Positions 37,602 through 47,397 of a stretch of DNA of 64,000 nucleotides are shown here, one piece after another (the stretch's first letter is position 1; every line of letters starts with the position of its first letter). The stretch covers positions 1-64,000 of the forward strand of contig JADJMS010000046.1 of assembly GCA_016709495.1 (NCBI GenBank). Direction: 5' to 3'. The stretch is from Candidatus Dechloromonas phosphorivorans (GTDB lineage Bacteria > Pseudomonadota > Gammaproteobacteria > Burkholderiales > Rhodocyclaceae). The notes under the pieces are model-generated. The model did not search any database and was not told the origin of the DNA. It saw only the letters and a list, made by a program, of their open reading frames with translations. Made by a program: the position numbers and the translations under genes.

Positions 37602-38342
37602 TCAGTCGCCGAAGCGGCGCAGGCCGTCGAGATCGATCACATTGATGCCGCCATACTCGCTGCGCACCAAGCCGGCGTCTTCCAGCACTTTTAAAGCCTG
37701 ATTTGCCCGCTGGCGCGAAACTCCGGCCAGATAGCCAAGTTCTTCCTGCGAAATTTGCAGCAGCCGATTGGTGCCGGGGTAGAGCACCGGGTTGAACAAC
37801 GCAGCGAGGCCACGGGCAATGCGGGCATCGGTGTCGAGCATTCGCTCATTTTCGATCATGCCGATAAATTGGCCGAGACGTTCGTTGATTTGCGCAACTA
37901 GGTAGCGGTTGAAGGGAATGCTGTGATCGAGCAACCACTCAAAAGTACTGCGGTTCATGAAGGCAACGCGGGTTTCGCGGATCGCCATGACATCGTAACG
38001 CCGTGGTTCTTTCTTGAGCAATGAGCCTTCGCCAAACCAGCCACCGGTGCTGATGCCCGTCAGTGAGGTGGTTTTGCCGGTGGTCCAGTGGCTGGCCATT
38101 TTGCCCAGACCGTCGATGATGCCCATCCAGTAATCGACCGGCTCGCCTTTCATGCAGATGAAAGCGCCGGCAGCAAAGGGCCGCTCGCAAGTGCCGGCCA
38201 GCGCCTTGAGCATTTCTTCTTCGGTCAGAGAGCGACCCCAGAGAGAGGTGCGCAGTAGTTCCTCGGCGTTTTGCAAAATATTTTCCGGAATGTCCGTTGG
38301 ATGACAATTATAAGCTCGCTTGCGGCATAGACTCTGCGCCAA
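37602..38342 (-). CDS. Crp/Fnr-family transcriptional regulator
   Basis: This regulator of up to 246 aa has a cyclic-nucleotide-binding-like beta-roll (PFAAGAFICMKGEPVDYWMGI, GGWFGEGSLLKKEPRRYD), a long dimer helix and a winged HTH (ISQEELGYLAGVSRQRANQALKVL). It lacks the N-terminal cysteine set of Fnr, so it is not an oxygen-sensing Fe-S Fnr. It diverges from the acyl-CoA synthetase/Liv operon and probably controls it. The start is uncertain: the frame opens with TTG at 38342, and no ATG occurs before the sensor domain. Confidence 0.85.
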   Translation of the reverse strand: MAQSLCRKRAYNCHPTDIPENILQNAEELLRTSLWGRSLTEEEMLKALAGTCERPFAAGAFICMKGEPVDYWMGIIDGLGKMASHWTTGKTTSLTGISTGGWFGEGSLLKKEPRRYDVMAIRETRVAFMNRSTFEWLLDHSIPFNRYLVAQINERLGQFIGMIENERMLDTDARIARGLAALFNPVLYPGTNRLLQISQEELGYLAGVSRQRANQALKVLEDAGLVRSEYGGINVIDLDGLRRFGD

Positions 38343-38458
38343 CTAAGAGTCATTGCGATGGTGCACTGCAAGGTTTACGCAGCCGTCAGCAATGGACACA
38401 ATGCCTCAAACGAACGTTAGACCGTGCTCAATCATAAGTGCGGCGTGGAGGAGACAAA

Positions 38459-40426
38459 ATGCCTGACCAGGCGAATTTCGGGTCGGTGGATGGTTTGCAT
38501 ACCTTCCCGCGACTGTTGTTCAATCATGCAAAAACCCGCGCCAATGCGCCGGCGATGCGTGAAAAGCATCTCGGTATCTGGCAGACCTGGAGCTGGGCTG
38601 ATGTCGGCGAGCGTGTGCGCGCCCTGGCGTGCGGCCTCTCTGCGCTCGGCTTCAAGCGCGGCGATAACCTGGCAATCATTGGTGACAACCGGCCGCATCT
38701 CTACATGATGATGACCGCTGCCCAGTGTCTCGGCGGTGTGCCGGTGCCGCTCTATCAGGATGCCGTGGCCAGCGAAATGCTGTTCGTGCTACAGGATGCC
38801 GGCATCCGTTTTGTCGTTGTCGAGGATCAGGAGCAGGTCGACAAAATGCTCGAAGTCCGCGAGCAGTTGCCCGGACTCGAGCACGTCATCTACGACGACC
38901 CGCGTGGTATGCGGCATTACACCCAGACTTTCCTGCACGACATCCATGAGCTGATGGAAATGGGTAGGATTCACGACCGCAACCATCCCGACTTTCTAAA
39001 TCAGGAAGTTGAGCAAGGCCATTTCGACGATGTGTCGGTCATGCTCTACACCTCGGGTACCACCGGCAAGCCGAAAGGCGTCTGTCAGACGCACGGCGCC
39101 TTTATCGCCGCAGCGCAAGGCGGTGTCGAAGTCGATCATATGGCTGCCGACGGCGACATTCTTTGTTATCTGCCGATGGCCTGGGTCGGTGATCACCTCT
39201 TCTCCTACGCGCAGGCGCTGGTCGCCGGTTTCACTATCAATTGCCCGGAATCAGGCGATACGGTAATGACCGATCTGCGCGAAATTGGCCCGACCTATTA
39301 CTTTGCCCCGCCGCGTGTGTTTGAAAGCCTGCTGACCTCGGTGATGATCCGTATGGAAGATGCCGGCGCGATCAAGCGCAAGCTGTTTCATTACTTCATG
39401 GATGTCGCCAAACGTTGCGGTGCTGAAATTCTTGATGGCAAACCGGTGTCCATGGGCGATCGCCTCAATTACGCGCTGGGCAACCTGATCGTTTATGGCC
39501 CGTTGCGCAACGTCCTGGGCCTGAGCCGGGTGCGCGTCGCCTACACGGCTGGCGCGGCGATTGGCCCGGAGTTGTTCCGCTTTTACCGTTCGATGGGCAT
39601 CAACCTCAAGCAGTTTTACGGCCAGACTGAAACCTGTGCCTACGTCTGCCTGCAGCCGGATGGGGCGATCAAGTTTGATTCCGTTGGCCAGCCGGCGCCT
39701 GGCGTTGAAATCAAGATTGCCGACAACGGCGAAGTGCTGGTCAAAGGGCCGATGCTGCTCAAGGAATACTACAAACGCCCGGAGGACACCGCCGAGTCGA
39801 TCAATGCCGATGGCTACTTCATGACTGGTGATGCCGGCTTCCTCGACGAGGATGGTCACCTGAAGATCATCGACCGCGCCAAGGACGTCGGCAAGCTGTC
39901 GAACGGCGCGATGTTCGCCCCGAACTACATCGAGAACAAGCTGAAGTTCTTCCAGCACATCAAGGAAGTGGTCTGTTTCGGTCACCAGCGCGACATGGTT
40001 TGCGCCTTTGTGAATATCGATGTCGGTGCCGTTGGTAACTGGGCCGAGCGGCGCGGTATTTCCTATTCAGGTTACGCCGATCTGGCGGGCAAACCGGAAG
40101 TGCTTGAACTGATCCGTGAATGTGTCGAGCAGATCAATGCCGGTTTGATTCACGACACGATGGTTGCTGATTCACAGATTCATCGCTTCCTGGTGTTGCA
40201 CAAAGAGCTTGATCCGGATGATGACGAATTGACACGCACCCGCAAGGTGCGCCGCAATTTCGTCGCCGAAAAATACAAGGTGTTGATCGATGCGCTGTAT
40301 AGCGGCAAGGCGAATCAGTTCATTGAAACCGAGGTCAAGTTCGAAGATGGCCGGCGTGGCAAGGTGTCTGCCGACCTGAAGATCATCGATGCAAAAACCT
40401 TTCCGATCGTGAAAAAGGCTGCCTGA
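38459..40426 (+). CDS. AMP-dependent long-chain acyl-CoA synthetase family
   Basis: This is a 655-aa adenylate-forming enzyme. It has the P-loop YTSGTTGKPKGV (about 194), YLPMAWVGDH, YGQTETCAYV, FMTGDAGFLDEDGHLKIIDRAKD and a C-terminal helical lid. It activates a carboxylic acid to its CoA thioester. The ATG at 38459 has GGAGGAGAC upstream. LivG starts 2 bp after its stop, so import by the Liv transporter and CoA activation are genetically coupled. The architecture (long insertion, YYFAPPRVFE) is that of the bacterial LC-FACS/AcsM-type group seen next to Liv genes. The substrate is not determined; aromatic or branched acids are plausible. Confidence 0.88.
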   Translation: MPDQANFGSVDGLHTFPRLLFNHAKTRANAPAMREKHLGIWQTWSWADVGERVRALACGLSALGFKRGDNLAIIGDNRPHLYMMMTAAQCLGGVPVPLYQDAVASEMLFVLQDAGIRFVVVEDQEQVDKMLEVREQLPGLEHVIYDDPRGMRHYTQTFLHDIHELMEMGRIHDRNHPDFLNQEVEQGHFDDVSVMLYTSGTTGKPKGVCQTHGAFIAAAQGGVEVDHMAADGDILCYLPMAWVGDHLFSYAQALVAGFTINCPESGDTVMTDLREIGPTYYFAPPRVFESLLTSVMIRMEDAGAIKRKLFHYFMDVAKRCGAEILDGKPVSMGDRLNYALGNLIVYGPLRNVLGLSRVRVAYTAGAAIGPELFRFYRSMGINLKQFYGQTETCAYVCLQPDGAIKFDSVGQPAPGVEIKIADNGEVLVKGPMLLKEYYKRPEDTAESINADGYFMTGDAGFLDEDGHLKIIDRAKDVGKLSNGAMFAPNYIENKLKFFQHIKEVVCFGHQRDMVCAFVNIDVGAVGNWAERRGISYSGYADLAGKPEVLELIRECVEQINAGLIHDTMVADSQIHRFLVLHKELDPDDDELTRTRKVRRNFVAEKYKVLIDALYSGKANQFIETEVKFEDGRRGKVSADLKIIDAKTFPIVKKAA

Positions 40427-40428
40427 AC

Positions 40429-41211
40429 ATGAGCAAGAAAATAGGCGACGTCATTCTCGACCTGCAGAACATTTCCCTGCGCTTCGGCGGCGTCAAGGCG
40501 CTGACCGACATTTCCTTCAACGTCAAACAGCACGAAATCCGCGCCATCATCGGCCCGAACGGTGCCGGCAAGAGCTCGATGCTGAACGTCATCAACGGCG
40601 TTTACCACCCGCAGGAAGGCAAGATCTTCTGGCACGGCAACGAGCGCAAGAAAATGGAGCCGCACATGGCGGCGCAGCAGAATATCGCGCGTACCTTCCA
40701 GAATATTGCCTTGTTCAAGGGCATGAGCGTTCTCGACAACATCATGACTGGACGCATTACCAAGATGAAGTCCAACTTCATCGAGCATGCGCTGTGGTTT
40801 GGCCGGGCCAAGAATGAGGAGTTGGAGCACCGCAAAAAAGTGGAAGAGGTTATCGACTTTCTGGAAATCCAGCACATACGTAAAACGCCGGTTGGCCGTC
40901 TGCCCTATGGCCTGCAAAAGCGGGTTGAGCTGGGCCGCGCGCTGGCTGCCGAGCCAACCATGCTGCTGCTTGATGAGCCGATGGCCGGCATGAATGTCGA
41001 AGAAAAACAGGACATGTGCCGTTTTATCCTCGACGTAAATGACCAGTTTGGAACGACGATCGTGCTGATCGAACACGATATGGGCGTGGTGATGGATATT
41101 TCCGACCGCGTTGTCGTGCTCGACTACGGCAAGAAGATCGGTGATGGCGTGCCGGATGTCGTGAAAAACAGTGAGGAGGTCATCAAGGCCTACCTCGGCG
41201 CCGGCCACTAG
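40429..41211 (+). CDS. livG: Branched-chain amino acid/carboxylate ABC transporter ATPase LivG
   Basis: This is a 260-aa ABC ATPase: Walker A GPNGAGKSS, LivG-type insertion with HMAAQQNIARTFQNIALF, signature-region LPYGLQKRVELGRALA, Walker B LLLDEPMAGM and switch IEHDMG. It pairs with LivF at the cytoplasmic face of LivHM. It starts 2 bp after the synthetase stop and is followed 11 bp later by LivH. The signature LPYGLQKR deviates from LSGGQ, as is common in LivG. Confidence 0.92.
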   Translation: MSKKIGDVILDLQNISLRFGGVKALTDISFNVKQHEIRAIIGPNGAGKSSMLNVINGVYHPQEGKIFWHGNERKKMEPHMAAQQNIARTFQNIALFKGMSVLDNIMTGRITKMKSNFIEHALWFGRAKNEELEHRKKVEEVIDFLEIQHIRKTPVGRLPYGLQKRVELGRALAAEPTMLLLDEPMAGMNVEEKQDMCRFILDVNDQFGTTIVLIEHDMGVVMDISDRVVVLDYGKKIGDGVPDVVKNSEEVIKAYLGAGH

Positions 41212-41222
41212 GAGATTGGGTT

Positions 41223-42137
41223 ATGAATTTTTTCTTGGAAGTCCTGATTGGTGGCCTGCTTTCCGGCGTGATGTACGCCTTGGTGGCCCTCGGTTTCGTG
41301 ATGATCTACAAAGCCTCTGGTGTTTTCAACTTTGCTCAGGGGGCGATGGTCTACCTGGCGGCACTGTCGGTTGTTGGCTGTATTGAACAAGGTGCGCCGC
41401 TCTGGCTGGCGATTATTCTCGCCTTTATTATCATGACCTTGTTCGGTATTGCTACCGAGAAATTTGTGTTGCGCAAGCTGGTCAATCAGCCGCCGATTGC
41501 ACTGTTCATGGCGACGATTGGTCTGGCGTTTTTTATCGAAGGCATTGCTCCGATGGTTTTCGGCAGCGATCCGCGCGCGCTGGAGTTGGGTATTGTCGAT
41601 GAACCGCTGCCTTGGGTCATGGACAACTGGAACATGGTGATTTCAAAGTTTGATTTGGTCGCCGCCGGCGTGGCTGGCGTGCTGGTTGCCACCCTGGCCC
41701 TTTTCTTCCAATACACCCGGATCGGCCGCGCCTTGCGCGCCGTGGCCGACGACCATCAGGCCGCCTTGTCGATTGGCATTCCGCTGCAACACATCTGGGC
41801 GATTGTCTGGGGTGTTGCCGGCTTTGTTGCGCTAGTCGCCGGCATGATGTGGGGGGCTCGTAATGGTGTGCAGTTTGCGCTTACTTTTACCGCACTCAAG
41901 GCGCTGCCGGTGCTGATCCTTGGCGGTTTTACCTCGGTGCCGGGGGCGATTATCGGCGGGTTGATCATCGGCGCCTCGGAGAAACTGGCTGAAATCTATA
42001 TTCCACCGGTTATGCAGGATCTGTTTGGCGGCAATTTTGGCGGTATTGAAGGTTGGTTCCCTTACGTGCTGGCGCTGTTGTTCCTCTTGGTTCGCCCCGA
42101 AGGTCTCTTCGGCGAAAAACACATCGACCGGGTATAG
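41223..42137 (+). CDS. livH: Liv-type ABC permease LivH
   Basis: This is a 304-aa membrane protein with about eight helices. Family marks are LLSGVMYALVALGFVMIYKASGVFNFAQG at the N-terminus and the RALRAVADDHQAALSIGI cytoplasmic EAA-like loop. It forms the translocation pore with LivM. It sits mid-operon between livG and livM with short gaps. Confidence 0.92.
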   Translation: MNFFLEVLIGGLLSGVMYALVALGFVMIYKASGVFNFAQGAMVYLAALSVVGCIEQGAPLWLAIILAFIIMTLFGIATEKFVLRKLVNQPPIALFMATIGLAFFIEGIAPMVFGSDPRALELGIVDEPLPWVMDNWNMVISKFDLVAAGVAGVLVATLALFFQYTRIGRALRAVADDHQAALSIGIPLQHIWAIVWGVAGFVALVAGMMWGARNGVQFALTFTALKALPVLILGGFTSVPGAIIGGLIIGASEKLAEIYIPPVMQDLFGGNFGGIEGWFPYVLALLFLLVRPEGLFGEKHIDRV

Positions 42138-42148
42138 GGAGAAAACAC

Positions 42149-43225
42149 ATGCTTTACCGTGAAGCCGGTCAATTCAAAACGACCTACGCTGCTGATCAGC
42201 AACTCTTTCCGATTCGTCAGGACCGGATTGGGGTCATCACCTTGCTGCTTGTCGCTTTTCTGGGCGTGCCGCTCTTTGCCAGCGAATACTGGTTTTCGGC
42301 CATCCTGATTCCATTTCTTATTTTTGCTCTGGCTGCACTTGGGCTGAATGTGCTGACCGGTTATGCCGGCCAGCTTTCACTGGGTTCCGCCGCTTTCATG
42401 GCGGTTGGCGCCTACGCCGCCTACAACTTTCAGTTGCGTATCGAAGGTATCCCGATTCTGGTTTCCTTTGCTTTGGCCGGGTTGACTGCAGCTGGTGTCG
42501 GTATTCTGTTTGGCCTGCCATCGTTGCGTATCAAGGGCTTTTATCTGGCCGTGGCGACGCTGGCGGCACAGTTCTTTATTGTCTGGTGCCTGACCAAGTT
42601 TCCCTGGTTGTCGAACAATTCCTCTTCCGGCGTGATTTCGACGCAGAAGCTGATTATCTTCGGCCATGAGCTGACGACGCCAGTTGAAAAATATCTGCTG
42701 GTGCTCTCCATCGTTGTTGTTATGGCCCTGGCCGCCAAGAACATGGTGCGCTCATCGACCGGTCGGGCATGGATGGCGGTGCGCGACATGGACGTTGCTG
42801 CTTCGGTGATCGGTATCAAGCTGATGCCGACCAAGCTGCTAGCTTTTGCCGTCAGTTCCTTTTACTGCGGTGTTGCCGGTGCTTTGTATGCTTTCTGCTA
42901 CCTCGGTTCGGTCGAGCCGGATGGCTTCTCGCTCGAAATGTCGTTCAAGATTTTGTTCATGATCATTATTGGCGGTGTCGGTTCGATCATGGGCAGTTTC
43001 CTCGGCGCGGCCTTCATCCTGTTACTGCCTATTTTCCTCGACGTAGCCCTGCCGTTTTTGGCCGGCTTGTTCGGGCTACCGTTTTCCAGCGCTACCGTGT
43101 CGCACATCCAGATTACGGTGTTCGGTGCGCTGATCATGTTCTTCCTGATCGTCGAGCCGCACGGGTTGGCCCGGCTGTGGCAAATCGCCAAGGAGAAACT
43201 GCGTTTGTGGCCTTTCCCTCACTAG
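42149..43225 (+). CDS. livM: Liv-type ABC permease LivM
   Basis: This is a 358-aa permease with GLNVLTGYAGQLSLGSAAFMAVGAY, LRIKGFYLAVATLAAQ, the cytoplasmic loop GRAWMAVRDMDVAASVIGI and a C-terminal GGVGSIMGSFLGA helix. The start is the ATG at 42149 after AGGGAG; the frame is open further upstream but without a better ribosome site. It partners with LivH. Confidence 0.92.
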   Translation: MLYREAGQFKTTYAADQQLFPIRQDRIGVITLLLVAFLGVPLFASEYWFSAILIPFLIFALAALGLNVLTGYAGQLSLGSAAFMAVGAYAAYNFQLRIEGIPILVSFALAGLTAAGVGILFGLPSLRIKGFYLAVATLAAQFFIVWCLTKFPWLSNNSSSGVISTQKLIIFGHELTTPVEKYLLVLSIVVVMALAAKNMVRSSTGRAWMAVRDMDVAASVIGIKLMPTKLLAFAVSSFYCGVAGALYAFCYLGSVEPDGFSLEMSFKILFMIIIGGVGSIMGSFLGAAFILLLPIFLDVALPFLAGLFGLPFSSATVSHIQITVFGALIMFFLIVEPHGLARLWQIAKEKLRLWPFPH

Positions 43226-43290
43226 GTTTGGTCGTGCTGGAAGCGGCGGCGGCCCCGTCGCTTATTTGTAATAAATGGAGGAGACATTCA

Positions 43291-44612
43291 ATGATTAAAA
43301 TTTCAAACCCGCTATTGCCGCCGCTGCGGTTTCTCTGGCTATGCTCTCTTCTGCCGCGATGGCAGCTGAAGAGCAGTTCTTCCCGCTGATCGACTACCGC
43401 GTCGGCCCCTATGGCTCGAATGGTCAGGCTTTCTACGGTGGTTTCATCGATTATCTCAACTACGTCAATCTGAAGGAAAAGGGCGTCAATGGCGTCCAGA
43501 TGACTTACGAAGAGTGCGAAACCGAATACAACAACGCCAAGGGCGTCGAGTGTTACGAGCGTCTGAAGAGCAAGGCAGCCAAGTCGGCCGGCCCGCTGCA
43601 CACGATGTCGACCGGCATTTCCTACGCGCTGATCGACAAGTCGGCCCAGGATAAATTGCCGCTGGCGATGATGGGTTATGGTCGTACCGATGCGGTCGAT
43701 GGCTCGGTGTTCCCCTACGCCTTCCCGCTGGTGACGACTTACCAGATGCAGGCATCGGCCATCGTCAAGTTCATCAAGGACAAGAACGGCGGCAATCTGG
43801 CCGGCAAGAAGATTGTTTATCTCTATCATGACTCGGCTTATGGCAAGGAAGCGATCATCGCTTTGGAAGCTGAGGCTTCACTGAATAAATTTACGTTGGT
43901 GCAGATTCCGGTCGCCCATCCGGGTAACGAGCAGGGCGCGCAGTGGCTGAAGATTCGTCAGGAAAAACCAGACTTCGTTATTTTCTGGGGCTGGGGCGTG
44001 ATGAACCAGACGGCGCTGAAGGCCGCGCAGAAAGTTGCTTTCCCGCGTGACAAGATGATCGGCTCGTGGTGGACCGGTTCTGAAGAAGACGTGGTGCCGG
44101 CTGGCGATGCCGCCAAGGGTTACATGGCTGCGACCTGGAACGTTTCAGGCAAGCAGGTGCCGGTGATTGCCGATATCGAAAATGTTGTTTATGGCGCTGG
44201 CAAGGGCAATCTGCAGGACAAGACCAAGATTGGCACCATCCTTTATAACCGTGGCGTTTCTGCCGCCGTCTTGTCGGTTGAAGCGATCCGCAAGGGGCAG
44301 GAAAAATACGGTAAAGGCAAGGCGCTAACTGGCGAGCAGACGCGTTGGGCACTGGAAAACCTGAATATCACTGATGCCCGCTTGAAGGCCTTGGGCGCTA
44401 CCGACTTGCTGCCGGAAATCAAAACCTCCTGCGACAACCACGAAGGTTCCGGCAAGGTGAAGATCCAGCAATGGGATGGCGCCAAGTGGGTGCCGGTATC
44501 CGGCTGGATCGAGGGCAACAAGGCGCTGATTCACCCGCTCTTCCAGGCATCTGCCAAGCAGTACGCCAAGGAAAAGGGCATCACGCCGCGTGACTGCTCG
44601 AAAGAGAAGTAA
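43291..44612 (+). CDS. Periplasmic substrate-binding protein of Liv system, one-base deletion
   Basis: This is a binding protein of about 440 aa with a type-1 periplasmic fold (LIDYRVGPYGSNGQAFYGG, YLYHDSAYGKEAI, DFVIFWGWGVMNQTALK). The ATG at 43291 follows GGAGGAGAC. The signal peptide reads correctly only if a base is restored in the CCC run near 43312 (SNPAIAAAAVSLAMLSSAAMA); 1322 nt fits one loss. It differs from classical LivK and is of the sort found with aromatic or medium-chain acid utilisation genes. The ligand is not determined. Confidence 0.88.
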
Positions 44613-44625
44613 GTAATTTCCGCCT

Positions 44626-44649
44626 CCCCCTCCTCTTTCGAGGAGGGGG
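44626..44649 (+). terminator. Strong hairpin between receptor and livF
   Basis: A perfect 10-bp stem CCCCCTCCTC/GAGGAGGGGG with a TTTC tetraloop, 14 bp after the receptor stop and with no proper T-run. It is more likely an mRNA-stabilising or partially attenuating element that raises receptor over ATPase expression than a full terminator. Confidence 0.6.
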
Positions 44650-44667
44650 TTGAAGCAAGGATTGCCA

Positions 44668-45498
44668 ATGAATACACAAACTGCGGCTGTTACGGTCGAC
44701 TCGTATTTGAGCATCAAAAATATCGAGGTCATTTACGACCACGTTATTCTGGTGCTCAAGGGCGTTTCGCTGAATGTGCCGAAAGGCAAGATCGTTGCAT
44801 TGCTGGGCGCCAATGGTGCGGGCAAATCAACGACGCTGAAAGCCATTTCCAACCTGTTGCACGCTGAACGTGGCGATGTGACGAAGGGTTCTGTCGAATA
44901 CAAGGGCCAGCGTATTGACCAGCTGACGCCGAACGAACTGGTCAAGCGTGGCGTCATTCAGGTCATGGAAGGGCGCCATTGCTTTGGCCACCTGACCATC
45001 GAGGAAAACCTGCTGACCGGTGCCTACACCCGTTCGATTTCGCGCAGCGAGTTGAAGGACAGTCTGGAAAAGGTTTATCACTATTTTCCACGGCTCAAAA
45101 CACGGCGTACTTCGCAGGCCGGTTATACCTCGGGCGGTGAACAGCAGATGTGCGCCATCGGCCGGGCGTTGATGGCCAAGCCGGAAATGATCCTGCTTGA
45201 TGAGCCGTCGATGGGGCTGGCACCGCAGATCGTCGAAGAGATTTTCGAGATCGTCAAGGATCTGAACAGTCGTGAAAACGTCAGTTTTCTGCTTGCCGAA
45301 CAGAACACCATGGTCGCGCTGAAATATGCCGATTTTGGCTACATTCTTGAGAATGGCCGGGTCGTCATGGAGGGCGATGCCGAGGGCTTGCGCACTAACG
45401 AGGACGTCAAGGAGTTCTACCTTGGCTTGTCGTCGGCGGGGCGCAAATCATTCAAAGACGTCAAACACTACCGCCGCCGCAAACGCTGGCTGTCGTAA
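44668..45498 (+). CDS. livF: Liv-type ABC transporter ATPase LivF
   Basis: This is a 276-aa ABC ATPase: Walker A GANGAGKST, signature TSGGEQQM, Walker B ILLDEPSMGLAP and switch LAEQN. Compared with typical LivF (about 235 aa) it has an extra N-terminal dozen residues (MNTQTAAVTVDSY), exactly where a 12-mer copy sits, and a basic C-terminal tail (YRRRKRWLS). It completes the LivGHMKF set. Confidence 0.92.
   Translation: MNTQTAAVTVDSYLSIKNIEVIYDHVILVLKGVSLNVPKGKIVALLGANGAGKSTTLKAISNLLHAERGDVTKGSVEYKGQRIDQLTPNELVKRGVIQVMEGRHCFGHLTIEENLLTGAYTRSISRSELKDSLEKVYHYFPRLKTRRTSQAGYTSGGEQQMCAIGRALMAKPEMILLDEPSMGLAPQIVEEIFEIVKDLNSRENVSFLLAEQNTMVALKYADFGYILENGRVVMEGDAEGLRTNEDVKEFYLGLSSAGRKSFKDVKHYRRRKRWLS
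44689..44700 (+). repeat. Dispersed 12-mer motif, copy 7
   Basis: GTTACGGTCGAC at codons 8-11 of livF (VTVD), in an N-terminal extension that the ATPase fold does not need. Confidence 0.85.
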
Positions 45499-45654
45499 TG
45501 GCAGTGCGCCGCTCATGGCGGCGTTGTTGGCCGGCTTGTTGGCAGGAGCCAACGGCGCCGGCCTCCGCCTTGCCCTGAGCGGCTACTTTGCCATTCCGGG
45601 TGGGGTATGGGAAACGATGCCACGGTCAACCGGAAAATAACGGAGAAAAATGAA

Positions 45655-46884
45655 ATGAGCTATTACGATCCGCTGGAAACGCGCGATCCCGGTGAGCGCG
45701 AAGAGGATTTGATGGACAAGCTGGCGCGCCAGGTGGCGCATGCCAAGGAGTCGACGACCTACTATTTCCATGCGCTGGCCGGCTTCAATCCGTTTGAATG
45801 CGTAACCCGTGAAGCCTTGGCGCGCTTGCCGCTAACCCGCAAACGGGACTTGATTGCCCTACAGCAGAAAACGCCGCCGTTTGGTGGCCTCAATTCATTG
45901 CCCAGACATAAGGCCAAGCGAGTGTTTTCTTCGCCGGGGCCGATCTATGAACTACAGGGCAAAGACATTGACCCCTGGCACATGGCCCGCGTGCTTTACG
46001 CTGCCGGTTTTCGTAATGGCGATCTGATCCACAACTGTTTTTCCTACCATTTCACGCCGGGCGCTTTCATCTTTGAAGGTGGCGCACGCAAGCTGGGCTG
46101 TTCGGTCTTCCCCGGCGGTACCGGGCAAACCGAACAGCAGGTGCAGGCGATGGCTGATCTCAAGCCGGAGGGTTATGTCGGTACGCCATCTTTCCTGCGC
46201 ATCATCGTCGAGAAGGCCGAGGAAATGGGTGTCAATATCAGCTCATTGCGCAAGGCCTCTGTCTCTGGCGAAGCCTTGCCGGGTGTGACACGTGACTGGC
46301 TCAAAGAGCGTGGCATCATTGTTCGGCAGTGTTATGCGACGGCTGATATTGGCGCGATTGCTTATGAAACCGAGGCCGAAGAGGGCTTGGTCGTCGAGGA
46401 GGAAGTACTGGTCGAAATCGTCCGTCCTGGCACTGGCGACCCGGTTGAGCCGGGCGAAGTTGGCGAAATTGTAGTCACCACCTTCAACCCGGATTACCCG
46501 CTGATTCGTTTTGCGACGGGTGACCTTTCGGCTGTCATGCCTGGTCGTTCACCCTGTGGGCGTAGCAACATCCGCCTCAAGGGCTGGATGGGGCGGGCCG
46601 ACCAAACGACCAAAATCAAGGGTATGTTCGTCCATCCCGAGCAGGTTGCCGAGCTTGCCAAACGTCACCCGGAGATCCATCGCATGCGGCTGGTGGTCGA
46701 TAACCCTGGTGGGCAGGATCGCATGGTCCTGCATTGTGAAATCGAAGCGGGGGCGGAGGCGCTCGACAAGGCGGTGATTTCGAGCCTGCGTGAAGTAACC
46801 AAGCTGCGCGGTGAGGTGGCATTTGCGGCGCCAGGGGGCTTGCCCAATGATGGCAAAGTGATTGAAGATAGCCGGGTCTATTGA
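45655..46884 (+). CDS. PaaK-like phenylacetate-CoA ligase family protein
   Basis: This is a 409-aa adenylate-forming ligase of the PaaK/CapK family. It has YFHALAGFNPFECVTREALARLPLTRKRDL, a P-loop region FSSPGPIYELQGKD (the usual SSGTTG is degenerate), FPGGTGQTEQQV, YATADIGAIAYE and GRADQTTKIKGMFVHPEQV. It lies 156 bp after livF and is probably the last gene of the uptake operon. The altered nucleotide loop makes classical phenylacetate ligase activity less certain. Confidence 0.85.
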   Translation: MSYYDPLETRDPGEREEDLMDKLARQVAHAKESTTYYFHALAGFNPFECVTREALARLPLTRKRDLIALQQKTPPFGGLNSLPRHKAKRVFSSPGPIYELQGKDIDPWHMARVLYAAGFRNGDLIHNCFSYHFTPGAFIFEGGARKLGCSVFPGGTGQTEQQVQAMADLKPEGYVGTPSFLRIIVEKAEEMGVNISSLRKASVSGEALPGVTRDWLKERGIIVRQCYATADIGAIAYETEAEEGLVVEEEVLVEIVRPGTGDPVEPGEVGEIVVTTFNPDYPLIRFATGDLSAVMPGRSPCGRSNIRLKGWMGRADQTTKIKGMFVHPEQVAELAKRHPEIHRMRLVVDNPGGQDRMVLHCEIEAGAEALDKAVISSLREVTKLRGEVAFAAPGGLPNDGKVIEDSRVY

Positions 46885-46896
46885 CCTGGTTTGTTC

Positions 46897-47397
46897 ATGA
46901 AATCTCTCTTTGTTGCGCTGCTTCTGCTGGCTACCCCTGCGCTGGCCGCTGAACCGGCTTTGCGTTCTTCCGCCCGTTTGCTGTTCAAGCAGCCGGAAAT
47001 GCTGCAGCCAGGGCGTTGCGTGGCCTATGAAGAAGGTGGCAATGGCTGGATTGCCACAGAGCCGGTTTATTTTCTGAAAGGTCGCGTCATTTCAGCCGAA
47101 GTGCGTACTCGGCACCTTGGGAAATGTCCGGTCGTGCCGGGCAAGAATCTTGAGCAATATAGTCGTGCAGAATTCAATCGGCAGGCTCTGGCTTACCCTT
47201 GTGTGGCGACCGATGTTCCGGAGCGTGACGAGCAAATCGGTATGGTGCGCCTGCGTGTTGTCGAATGGGAAACGCCGCATGAGCGGAAGGCGGCCAATTT
47301 GGGCCGTCTCTATCGCGGCATGTTCATCGAACAAGCTTTAAAAAAAGATTTGGAGATCGAACTGGAAGCCGACTTGTTGGGCGTTTGTGAGTCATAA
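46897..47397 (+). CDS. Exported hypothetical protein
   Basis: This is a 166-aa protein with a clear signal peptide (MKSLFVALLLLATPALAA) and a soluble body with four cysteines (GRCVAYEE, GKCPVV, AYPCVATD, LGVCES), likely two periplasmic disulfides. I do not recognise the family. Its stop overlaps the tail of the convergent MocA-like gene by a few bases. It lies 12 bp after the PaaK-like gene and may share its transcript. Confidence 0.7.
   Translation: MKSLFVALLLLATPALAAEPALRSSARLLFKQPEMLQPGRCVAYEEGGNGWIATEPVYFLKGRVISAEVRTRHLGKCPVVPGKNLEQYSRAEFNRQALAYPCVATDVPERDEQIGMVRLRVVEWETPHERKAANLGRLYRGMFIEQALKKDLEIELEADLLGVCES

Noticed and set aside
45619..45630. GCCACGGTCAAC before the PaaK-like gene as a motif copy
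   Set aside because: Two mismatches to the consensus; listed only as a weak relative and not counted.
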